DNA of 43,640 nucleotides from Muribaculaceae bacterium Zag1 (GTDB lineage Bacteria; Bacteroidota; Bacteroidia; Bacteroidales; Muribaculaceae), in the NCBI GenBank assembly GCA_002633115.1, contig NWBJ01000062.1, forward strand, positions 1 through 43,640, written 5' to 3'. Position 1 is the first letter of the stretch; every line of letters begins with the position of its first letter. Shown here in pieces: positions 16,619-25,200 of this stretch. The notes beneath the pieces were generated by a model. That model was given only the letters and a program-made list of their open reading frames with translations. It searched no databases and was not told where the DNA came from. A program made the translations under genes and the position numbers.

Positions 16619-17494
16619 ATGGAATTCAGAACACCCATCTCGATTGAGCCAGTTCCATTCCAGATCAGCCACACTGACCGGATTGTGATGCTCGGCTCAT
16701 GTTTCACCGACAATGTCGGCTCGATGCTCGAGCGCGACGGTTTTGATGTCATCCACAACCCTATGGGCCCTCTCTACAACCCGGCATCCATCGCCAAGGC
16801 TGTAAAGAGGGCCTTGCGCAATCCCCATTACTCGATGGCCGACCTCATCAAGGATGTCGCCGGGGGTTGGCACTGCTTGGATTTCGCATCGCGATACTCC
16901 GAAGCCGATGCCGACCGCCTAATCGAGCGGTTGAATGCCGACATCGGTGCCCTATCAGACAATCTGCGCAATGCCACAGTTGCCGTCATCACCCTTGGCA
17001 CATCTTGGGTGTATCTGCGCGACAAGGAGGTGGTTGGCAACTGCCACAAATTTCCGGCCTCGGTCTTCACGCGTCGCATGCTGTCACTCGAGGAGACGCG
17101 CACCCATCTGCAGATGATCCTCTACTCGCTCATGCCAGTGGTCAAGCATGTAATCTTCACGGTGAGCCCCATCCGCCATCTGGCCGATGGCTTCCATGCC
17201 AATCAGCTGAGCAAGTCTAATCTGATGATTGCGCTGCGCGACCTAAAGGTAGCCGCATCGGCTACTACTGACTATACATTTGTATATTTCCCAGCCTACG
17301 AGATAATGATGGACGACCTCAGGGATTACCGTTTCTACGCCCCAGACATGACCCATCCATCAGAGGTGGCTGTACAATATATCTATGAGAAGTTCCAAGA
17401 AACTTTCTTCTCCCCAGCCACCAAATCAGAAGCCTTAGTGCGCCGCAAAGCCTACCTCCGCTCCCAGCATCGCCCCATTCTACCCAATCCTTAG
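16619..17494 (+). CDS. GSCFA domain protein
   Basis: A 291-residue protein whose N-terminus holds the family signature GSCFTDNVG (residues 24-32), followed by NPMGPLYNPASIAKAV. The GSCFA family is an SGNH/GDSL-hydrolase-like group common in Bacteroidota; a plausible job is hydrolysis of ester or acetyl groups on glycans, but no substrate is established. Later segments (VITLGTSWVY, TVSPIRHLADGF, FPAYEIMMDDLRDYRFYAPDMTHPS) fit the SGNH core, with Asp and His of DMTHPS as candidate catalytic partners. Its start codon directly follows the stop of the phosphoesterase, so the two are translated from one message. Confidence 0.9.
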   Translation: MEFRTPISIEPVPFQISHTDRIVMLGSCFTDNVGSMLERDGFDVIHNPMGPLYNPASIAKAVKRALRNPHYSMADLIKDVAGGWHCLDFASRYSEADADRLIERLNADIGALSDNLRNATVAVITLGTSWVYLRDKEVVGNCHKFPASVFTRRMLSLEETRTHLQMILYSLMPVVKHVIFTVSPIRHLADGFHANQLSKSNLMIALRDLKVAASATTDYTFVYFPAYEIMMDDLRDYRFYAPDMTHPSEVAVQYIYEKFQETFFSPATKSEALVRRKAYLRSQHRPILPNP

Positions 17495-17553
17495 ATAAAG
17501 GTTATCCTTATCTTTATAAGTTGAGGGTTAATTAAGTTTCATTCTTGAATGTA

Positions 17554-17737
17554 CCCGGATGGCTACCCCGTAGGGGTTATTTCATCTAGCATATAGGTTA
17601 ACACCCGGATGGCTACCCCGTAGGGGTTGTTTCATTCTAGTGTTCAGAAGGTTAGTGAAACAACCCCTACGGGGAGGAGGGGGAGGGGTATGCGCCCATA
17701 GCTAGATGAAATAACCCCTACGGGGTAGCCATCCGGG
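17554..17737. repeat. Inverted-repeat cluster, family E (CCCCGTAGGGG hairpins)
   Basis: A 37-base segment at 17554-17590 recurs as a perfect reverse complement at 17701-17737. Inside lie a second direct copy (17604-17640) and its shorter complement (about 17656-17674). Each copy contains its own small hairpin, ACCCC-GTA-GGGGT, and carries CCGGATGGCTACC. The whole could fold as a nested cruciform. It lies between the GSCFA gene and the oxalate cluster and probably acts as a 3'-end structure or is a mobile repeat. Confidence 0.88.
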
Positions 17738-17998
17738 CGACCTCCATATTTAACTATTGACCCATTACTTACTATAGGGTGTATCATTATCGTTATACAA
17801 TATTGTAAGAGGGATGAACAGAGCCAAAGTAAAATTTAAAATATTTAAAAACAAAGGTCTTAGTAGGATAAACTTTTTTCAACTATTTTATGTTGAATGT
17901 ATATCTGACCATCAGCAATTTGCTATGGTTTGGGTTGATGATATCTTTCATCCAAAACAACGTTCAACATCTCTAACCAAAATTCAATCCTACAGACA
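17738..17998 (+). other. AT-rich leader upstream of frc, with possible short ORF
   Basis: This 260-base stretch precedes the oxalate genes. I found no TAnnTTTG promoter core in it. A 62-codon ORF at 17814-18002 overlaps the frc start by the ATGA arrangement, which would allow translational coupling, but its composition does not look convincingly coding. The region may hold a regulated or atypical promoter. Confidence 0.3.
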
Positions 17999-19288
17999 AT
18001 GAGCACATCCCCACTCAAAGGCATCAAGGTGGTTGACCTCACCGAGGTGCAGTCCGGCCCTTCGTGCACTCAAATGCTGGCATGGCTTGGCGCCGATGTA
18101 ATCAAAGTAGAACGCCCCGGCGTAGGCGATGCAACTCGTAAAGAGCTCCAGTACGACCCCAAACTCCCCAGCTACTATTTCTTACAACTCAACAGTGACA
18201 AGAAGTCAATCACACTCGACCTGAAGAGCCCCGGTGGAAAAGAAATCCTCACCAAGCTCATCAAGGGCGCCGATATGTTTATTGAGAATTTCCACCCGGG
18301 AGCTGCCGATAAGCTGGGATTCTCATGGGAAGCTGTACATGCCATCAACCCTAAGTGCATCTATGGCACTATCAAGGGATTCCCCCTATCTTCTAGATTT
18401 AAGGATCTCAAAGCCTACGAGCCTATTGCCCAAGTGACTGGCGCTGCTGCCACCACAACTGGTTGGTATGAAGGCCCCAACAACTTCCCCACTCAAAGCG
18501 GTGCTGCTCTTGGTGATTCCAACACCGGTATGCATCTGCTAATAGGTCTCTTGGCTGCATTGCAACTACGCAACCAGACTGGCGAAGGCACTTATGTATA
18601 TCAATCCATGCACAATGCTTGCCTCAACCTATGCCGCATCAAAACACGCGACCAACTCACCCTGGACAAAATTGGATATCTCACCCAATATCCACAGTAT
18701 CCCAATGGCAAATTCGGTGACACTGTGCCTCGTGCTGGCAACATCGAAGGTGGCGGTGTGCTTGGTTGGACCTACAAGTGCAAGAACTGGGAGACAGATG
18801 ACAATGACTACGTATATGTCATCCTCCAACGCGGTGAAAAAGACTTTGAGAAAGCTTGCAAGGCCCTCGGCTTTGAGGATTGGCTCACCAATCCCGACTT
18901 CGCCACAGCTGATGCTCGCGACCGCCACAAACAACAAGTGTGGGCTCGCATTCAAGAGTTCTGCATCACCAAGTCGAAATATGAGGTGACAGAAATCTTG
19001 GGTCCAGCCGGTGTGCCTTGCGGCCCAGTGATTACTACAAAAGAGCTTATGACTGACCAAAGCCTCTATGATGGCAACACCTTGGTGAAGATTAACCAAG
19101 GAGGCGGTACAGGCGAATTTGTCACCGTGGGCTGCCCATTCACCATCAGCGGTTATACTCCAACATACGGGCCATGCCCCGAACTCGGCGGCGACACCGA
19201 CAAGATTCTACGCGATCTGGGATATACCGATGAGCAAATCGCTGAGTTTGCCAAGAGTGGAGCTACAACTAATAGCGCTGAAGGATAA
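17999..19288 (+). CDS. frc: Formyl-CoA:oxalate CoA-transferase
   Basis: A 429-residue class III CoA-transferase that moves CoA from formyl-CoA to oxalate, giving oxalyl-CoA and formate. Recognised by VQSGPSCTQMLAWLGADVIKVE at the N-terminus (Gln18), WYEGPNNFPTQSGAALGDS with the catalytic Asp at 173, and GWTYKCKNWETD in the second half, all close to the Oxalobacter enzyme as I remember it. The glycine loop that closes over the active site reads EGGGVLGW, where the Oxalobacter enzyme has Gln-Pro after the glycines. Length is normal. The gene directly below is oxc, so the oxalyl-CoA cycle is complete. A 14-bp hairpin follows the stop. Confidence 0.95.
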   Translation: MSTSPLKGIKVVDLTEVQSGPSCTQMLAWLGADVIKVERPGVGDATRKELQYDPKLPSYYFLQLNSDKKSITLDLKSPGGKEILTKLIKGADMFIENFHPGAADKLGFSWEAVHAINPKCIYGTIKGFPLSSRFKDLKAYEPIAQVTGAAATTTGWYEGPNNFPTQSGAALGDSNTGMHLLIGLLAALQLRNQTGEGTYVYQSMHNACLNLCRIKTRDQLTLDKIGYLTQYPQYPNGKFGDTVPRAGNIEGGGVLGWTYKCKNWETDDNDYVYVILQRGEKDFEKACKALGFEDWLTNPDFATADARDRHKQQVWARIQEFCITKSKYEVTEILGPAGVPCGPVITTKELMTDQSLYDGNTLVKINQGGGTGEFVTVGCPFTISGYTPTYGPCPELGGDTDKILRDLGYTDEQIAEFAKSGATTNSAEG

Positions 19289-19301
19289 TCCTACCCAATA
19301 C

Positions 19302-19337
19302 AAGCGGTTGCGCTACCAGTAATTAGCGCAACCGCTT
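19302..19337 (+). terminator. Hairpin between frc and oxc
   Basis: AAGCGGTTGCGCTA (19302-19315) and TAGCGCAACCGCTT (19324-19337) form a perfect 14-bp stem with an 8-base loop, followed only by ACCTTTTCC. The weak T-run suggests partial termination or a processing/stabilising structure inside the operon. Confidence 0.7.
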
Positions 19338-19381
19338 ACCTTTTCCTAATCCTAAATATCTCATTTTATACAAAGTTAAGA

Positions 19382-21121
19382 ATGGCAACACCTAATAATA
19401 CTAACCCTAACCCCGCTGCTGCGCCATCCCCTAAGACTGATTTGACAGGTATGCATCTTCTGGCCAATGCACTTAAGGAGAATGGAGTAGAAGTGGTATT
19501 TGGTTTGGTCGGAATCCCAGTCACCGAGGTGGCATACTGTCTGCAGTTGGTTGGCATCAGATTCATAGGATTCAGATTTGAGCAACAAGCCGGTATGGCT
19601 GCTGCCACCTACGGTTACCTAACAAAAAAGCCAGGTATCCTCCTTACTGTAAGCTCTATGGGCTTTCTCAATGGACTGACTGCCACCACGAATGCAACAG
19701 TCAATTGCTATCCAATGATCCAAATATCGGGTTCCAGCGACCGCGCCGCAGTCGACTTGGAGCAAGGGACTTATGAGGGACTTGACCAACTCAATATAGC
19801 CAAACCGTTGGTAAAAGCTGCATATAGAGTAAACCGTACTGAAGATATCCCTACTGGTGTGGCTCGTGCACTAAGAGCCGCTCTAAGCGGGCGCCCTGGC
19901 GGTGTGTACTTAGACATGACTGTTCCGGCTTTGGGCGGCATTATGAGCAAAGAGGAGGCTGCTAAAATCACTTACAAGGTGGTTGACCCTGCCCCTAAAC
20001 AATATCCTTCGCAACAAGCCGTAGACCGCGCAATGGAGTTGTTGGCAACAGCTAAAAAGCCTGTGATCGTGCTTGGCAAAGGCGCAGCCTATTCTCAAAA
20101 CGATGACTTGATTAAGGAATGGGTTGAAAAGACTCAAATTCCTTATTATCCAATGTCCATGGCCAAGGGATTGCTGCCTGACAATCATCCACTGTCAGCT
20201 CTTTCGGCTCGTTCTATGATCATGGAGCAAGCTGACGTAGTAATCCTCTTGGGTGCTCGTCTCAATTGGCTCCTTTCACGTGGCCACGGTAAGTGGAACC
20301 CTGACAACAAGTATATTCAACTTGATATTGATCCAGAGGAAATAGATTGCAATCGTCCAATCGCAGCCCCAGTAATTGGCGACATAGGTGCCTCTCTTGA
20401 GATGATGCTGGCAGCCCTGCCAAAATATCCTCTGGCTGACCACAGCGCTTGGGTAAAAGAGATACAAGAAAAGAGCAAGGAAGCTAATGCTTGGATGCAA
20501 TCCAAATTGGCTCCATCGCCCGAGCCAATGGACCATTGGGATGCATTGCGCGCCGCAAAGAAAGTGCTGGAATCCCATCCCGACGTATTGTTGGTCAACG
20601 AGGGGGCCAACACCCTTGACGACTGCCGCGATGCCATTGATTTCTTCCAGCCTCGCAAGCGCATTGATTGCGCTACTTGGGCCATTATGGGAATGGGCGC
20701 CGGCAGTGCTATTGGAGCGGCCATAGCCACTGGCAAACCTGTGGTGACAATTCAGGGCGATTCAGCCTTTGGATTCTCAGGCATGGATGTAGCCACGATG
20801 TGTCGCTTCAAGCTCCCCATTACCGTTTGCGTATTCAACAACGGTGGCATCTACAACAACATTGGCGTGAACCCATCACATAATGGCGATCCAGCCCCAA
20901 CCACTCTTGATCTTAATGCCCATTACGAGAAAATCATGGAGGCATTCGGTGGCAAAGGTACATACGTCACCACTCCGGAGGAGTATGAGGCAGCCTTAGA
21001 GGCTGGTATCGCCTCGGGTGAGCCTAATCTGATTTGCGTCCAACTCGCTGGCAATGCTGGCAAAGAGAGTGGGCACATTGGGTACCTTAATCCTCAGACT
21101 TTGATTGATTTCACGGTTTGA
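19382..21121 (+). CDS. oxc: Oxalyl-CoA decarboxylase
   Basis: A 579-residue thiamine-diphosphate enzyme that converts oxalyl-CoA to formyl-CoA and CO2; formyl-CoA returns to Frc. Seen: the cofactor-activating Glu67 in FRFEQQAG, GSSDRAAVDLEQGTYEGLDQ (substrate region), IVLGKGAAYSQ, GARLNWLLSRGHGKW, VNEGANTLDD, and the ThDP/Mg site GDSAFGFSG (Asp460) to NNGGIY (about 487-492). These are the family landmarks rather than those of generic acetolactate synthases. The C-terminal lid reads ESGHIGYLNP, where Oxalobacter has Arg in place of His. An N-terminal Pro/Ala/Asn stretch of about 20 residues precedes the fold. Cytosolic, proton-consuming. Confidence 0.96.
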   Translation: MATPNNTNPNPAAAPSPKTDLTGMHLLANALKENGVEVVFGLVGIPVTEVAYCLQLVGIRFIGFRFEQQAGMAAATYGYLTKKPGILLTVSSMGFLNGLTATTNATVNCYPMIQISGSSDRAAVDLEQGTYEGLDQLNIAKPLVKAAYRVNRTEDIPTGVARALRAALSGRPGGVYLDMTVPALGGIMSKEEAAKITYKVVDPAPKQYPSQQAVDRAMELLATAKKPVIVLGKGAAYSQNDDLIKEWVEKTQIPYYPMSMAKGLLPDNHPLSALSARSMIMEQADVVILLGARLNWLLSRGHGKWNPDNKYIQLDIDPEEIDCNRPIAAPVIGDIGASLEMMLAALPKYPLADHSAWVKEIQEKSKEANAWMQSKLAPSPEPMDHWDALRAAKKVLESHPDVLLVNEGANTLDDCRDAIDFFQPRKRIDCATWAIMGMGAGSAIGAAIATGKPVVTIQGDSAFGFSGMDVATMCRFKLPITVCVFNNGGIYNNIGVNPSHNGDPAPTTLDLNAHYEKIMEAFGGKGTYVTTPEEYEAALEAGIASGEPNLICVQLAGNAGKESGHIGYLNPQTLIDFTV

Positions 21122-21132
21122 CATCCTCATAC

Positions 21133-21165
21133 GGGAATCTCCCAATTTCTGTTTGGGAGATTCCC
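21133..21165 (+). terminator. Hairpin between oxc and the AEC gene
   Basis: GGGAATCTCCCA (21133-21144) and TGGGAGATTCCC (21154-21165) form a perfect 12-bp stem with a 9-base loop. There is no T-run, so it looks more like an mRNA-stabilising or attenuating element than a full terminator. Confidence 0.6.
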
Positions 21166-21211
21166 TACTCCACTCATCAACTCCTAAAATTCAACTTAAA
21201 ACTATTTGTTT

Positions 21212-22219
21212 ATGACACACGGAATGGACATGGGCCATATCATCATCTATGCTATTGTGCCCATTATAGTAGTCATGGGAGCAGGGTTCATTGCGGGAAA
21301 GAAAGGCGCTTTTGATGGTTCATCGTCAAAAATTCTCAACAAGGTTGTGCTTGATTTCGCCCTCCCTGCTGCCCTGTTCATATCAATTGTCACGGTCAAA
21401 CCCGATGAATTGCTTAAGTACGTGAAGTTGTCAGTAATCTCATTAGTGGTGATTATGGCATGCTTCATGGCTGTATATTATATTTATCGATATTGGTTTA
21501 AAGCTGGAGCTGCCAATGCAGCAGTTATGGCTCTTATTAGTGGTTCTCCTACCATTGGATTCCTTGGTTTTGCGGTTTTGGAGCCTATATTCGATGCTAC
21601 CGTTGGTCTGCCCGCTGTTGCGTTGGTAGTTGCTATCGTAGGCATTGTGGTCAATGCTGTAGGCATCCCCGTAGGCTTGTCCCTGCTTAACTCGGCCGAT
21701 GCCGAGATGGCCGCAAAGAGAAATGGAGGCAAAAAGCCCTCATTCTGGGGGCCAGTGATTCACGCTCTGGCACAACCTGTGGCCTGGGCTCCTATATTGG
21801 CAGTGGTGATGGTGTGCGTAGGATTCAATTGGCCAGAGGATTTGAGCCCGTCATTTGACCTCATAAAGAAAGCTAACGCCTCAGTAGCCGTGTTTGCAGC
21901 TGGTATCACCTTGTCGAGCGTTAAAGTCACTATCGATTGGCAAGCAATCTGCGGTTCGATCCTCAAACTTATAGTAATGCCTTTGCTGCTATTGGTGGTA
22001 GGAATAATCTTCAAGATGGACTATTGGAATTTGCAGATGCTGGTAGTGGCCGGTGTTCTCCCCCCAGCATTCTCAGGCATCATTATCGCCGATGAATATT
22101 CTACTTATGTAGCAAGAGGCACCTCATCCCTAGCCTTATCAGTCATCCTATTCATGGGATTTTGCCCATTGTGGATATGGATTACCGATGTATGCGCTCA
22201 CCACTTCTTGCCTATGTGA
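21212..22219 (+). CDS. AEC family transporter, candidate oxalate/formate carrier
   Basis: A 335-residue membrane protein of the auxin efflux carrier family, with about ten hydrophobic segments in two halves and a polar central loop (NSADAEMAAKRNGGKK). Family features seen: an N-terminal KILNKVVLDFALPAALF and ALISGSPTIGFLGFAVL, and a C-terminal AGVLPPAFSGIIIADEYST. I prefer the ATG at 21212 over a TTG six bases earlier. AEC members include malonate and other dicarboxylate carriers. Placed between oxc and PFOR, it is the natural candidate for oxalate uptake or oxalate/formate exchange, replacing the unrelated OxlT of Oxalobacter. The substrate is inferred from context only. Confidence 0.88.
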   Translation: MTHGMDMGHIIIYAIVPIIVVMGAGFIAGKKGAFDGSSSKILNKVVLDFALPAALFISIVTVKPDELLKYVKLSVISLVVIMACFMAVYYIYRYWFKAGAANAAVMALISGSPTIGFLGFAVLEPIFDATVGLPAVALVVAIVGIVVNAVGIPVGLSLLNSADAEMAAKRNGGKKPSFWGPVIHALAQPVAWAPILAVVMVCVGFNWPEDLSPSFDLIKKANASVAVFAAGITLSSVKVTIDWQAICGSILKLIVMPLLLLVVGIIFKMDYWNLQMLVVAGVLPPAFSGIIIADEYSTYVARGTSSLALSVILFMGFCPLWIWITDVCAHHFLPM

Positions 22220-22254
22220 GGATTAAAATGTTTAGCCGTTAATTTCCGCCTACT

Positions 22255-25200
22255 ATGTTAAAGATAATGGACGGCTGCGAAGCGGCCACCTATGTTGCCT
22301 ACGCCCTTAGCGACGTAGGCACTATTTATCCTATTACTCCTATAGCCGAGATGGGACAACTCGCTCAGCGATGGGGGCTCATCGAGGGTCGACGCAATCT
22401 TATGGGCCAAACCATGGATGTACGCGAGATGGAAAGCGAATTAGGCGCAGCGGGTGCTACGCATGGCGCTGCTGCAGCTGGTGCCTTGGCCACTACATTT
22501 ACTTGCTCCCAGGGATTATTGCTGATGATACCCAACATGTACAAAATAGCGGGCGAGCAATTGCCTGCGGTGTTTCATGTGGGAACACGATCTATTGCCA
22601 GCCACGCACTGAGTATCTTTGGCGATCATCAAGATGTAATGGCATGTCGCGCCACCGGTTTTGCCTTTTTAGCCTCGGCCACTGTGCAAGAGACCATGGA
22701 TCTTGCATTAGTTGCCCATTTGGCCGCAATAGACGGGAGTCTCCCCATAGTGCATTTTATGGATGGTTGGCGCACCAGCAATGAATACGCCACTATTGAC
22801 ACCATCCCTTATGAAACTATGGCTACTTTGGTTAATTGGGATAAGGTAAAAGCTATTAGGAAACGTGGCCTAAACCCTGAACGCCCCATAGCGAGAGGCT
22901 CAGCGCAAAATCCAGGGGTGTATTTTCAAAATCGCGAAGCATGCAATCCACTTTATAACGACTTCCCTGCTATCGTGCAGAATGCAATGGATAGGGTTGG
23001 GAAAGCCATTGGTCGCTCTTATCATTTGGTGGATTATTATGGAGCCCCCGATGCCGAAAGGGTAATAGTAGTGATGGGTTCAGCTGCTGAGGTCTGCAAA
23101 GAAGCTTTAAACCATAAAGAGGGAGAGAAAGTTGGAGTAATTCAGGTGCGACTTTTCCAGCCTTTCCCTACTAAGCAATTGATTGATGCGCTGCCAAAGG
23201 CAGTAAAACGAATAGCTGTGCTAGATCGGACAAAAGAACCCGGTGCCATAGCCGAACCTTTATGCCTATCTGTCACAGCTGCTGTGCATCGCAGCGGCCA
23301 AGACATAAAGGTGATTGGTGGACGATATGGGTTGTCGAGCAAGAATTTTGATTCATCGATGGCTTGGGCTGTTTGGGACTACCTCAACCAAGCCGAACCG
23401 AAAGATGAATTCACTGTTGGCATTGACGATGATGTGACCCACTTGTCAATACCCATACAACCTCTGCCCATCACTACTCCAGAGACTTACAATGCCGTCT
23501 TTTATGGCATGGGGGCCGATGGCACTGTTGGAGGCGTAAAATTGGCAGCTCATATAGCGAGCCAGTCTGCTGGCCTTTATGCTCAGGCATACTTTAACTA
23601 CTCTGCCAAAAAGAGCGGAGGATACACTCTATCGCAACTGCGATTAGGCCATCACCCAATATCTACGCTTTATGACATTGAACGCGCCCATCTGGTGAGT
23701 TGCAACAAGGCTACCTACATCTATCGTTTTGATGTCTTGTCGACTCTGCTTCCCGAAGGAATCTTTCTCCTAAACTGTCCTTGGGATTTGGATACCCTTA
23801 GGTACAAATTACCTAATGCGATGAAAAAGCGTCTAAAGGAGCTCAATGCTAAGATGTATACCATCGATGCAGATGCTATTTCTATGGCAGTTGGGTTGGA
23901 TGTGCGTATCAACATGGTGATGATTACAGCGTTTCTCAACCTCTGTAATGTTCTCAATCTAAATAAATGTCGTGAGGAATTATTGACTTTAGTTAGAAAA
24001 ACATATATGCACGAGGGGGGCACTGTTGTCGATTCCAACATCAAGGCAATTGAGGAAGCTATCTCAGCTCTCAAAGAAATAGATGTTGATTCATTAGCTC
24101 CCAACTTGCCTCAGTCGCTGCCTCAACCCGAATCCATATCCAATGGTATGCCTCCGACCTCGGAGGCAACTATAGAATTTGTCGACAAGGTAGCCCGCAA
24201 TTGCTTTGAGCTCCTGGGCGACAAATTGCCCGTATCGGCTTTTGCTCCCGATGGAGAGGTGCCTCCTGGCACAACGGCTTTCGAGAAGAGGCGAATAGCC
24301 CAAAAAGTCCCTGTGTGGGATCCGCAAAAATGCGTAACTTGCACAGAATGTTCGCTTGTCTGCGCCCACGCAGCCATTAGGCCCATCCTGATGGACGAAG
24401 CCGAAGCCGCTGCAGCTCCCTTTGAATCTATTACCCCAAAAGACGGCTTGCAAGGATACAGGTTCAGAATTCAAGTTTTCGCAGAGGATTGCACAGGGTG
24501 TGGGTCTTGCGCCAATATCTGTCCTGGGCATGCCTTGGATATGCAACCGGCTCAACCTCAATGGGAAGAACAGCGACCAAATGTTGATTATGCTTGCAAA
24601 CATGTCAGTTGGAAAGGCGGCATCGAGGAAAGATTCTCGGTGCGTGGCTCTCAACTCTACCAACCTCTCTTGCAATTTTCTGGAGCATGTGGTGGCTGTG
24701 GTGAGACCCCTTACGTTAAACTCCTTACCCAATTGTTTGGCGAAAGGATGATCATAGCCAATGCTACAGGTTGCTCTTCTATCTGGGGACTTTCGTACCC
24801 AAGCAACCCATATTGCTGCAATGCCCAAGGTCAGGGGCCAGCATGGGCCAATTCTTTGTTTGAGGATAATGCCGAGTATGGGTATGGAATGGCTGTGGCA
24901 GTAGAGCAACAACGCTCTCGGCTTAAACAGTGCGCTCAATACATTGCCAGTTCACCTGACTCTGCTTCTCAAATCGCAGAGGCCGCAAAAGACTGGATAG
25001 CGAGCTATGATGACCCGGAGGCAGGCCGGTTGTTAGGTAATAGATTAACTGAAATGATATCTAAATCCGGTTCTAATCTTTCAGCCGAGGAGAAGGCGAT
25101 TGTAGATAACTCTGACCTGCTCGGGTCTAAAAGCATTTGGGCAATCGGAGGCGATGGTTGGGCTTATGATATAGGGTATGCTGGGCTTGACCATGTGCTG

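Noticed and set aside
17814-18002. 62-codon ORF overlapping the frc start
   Set aside because: Kept only as a note: the ATGA overlap allows coupling, but its composition and lack of any known family make a real protein doubtful.
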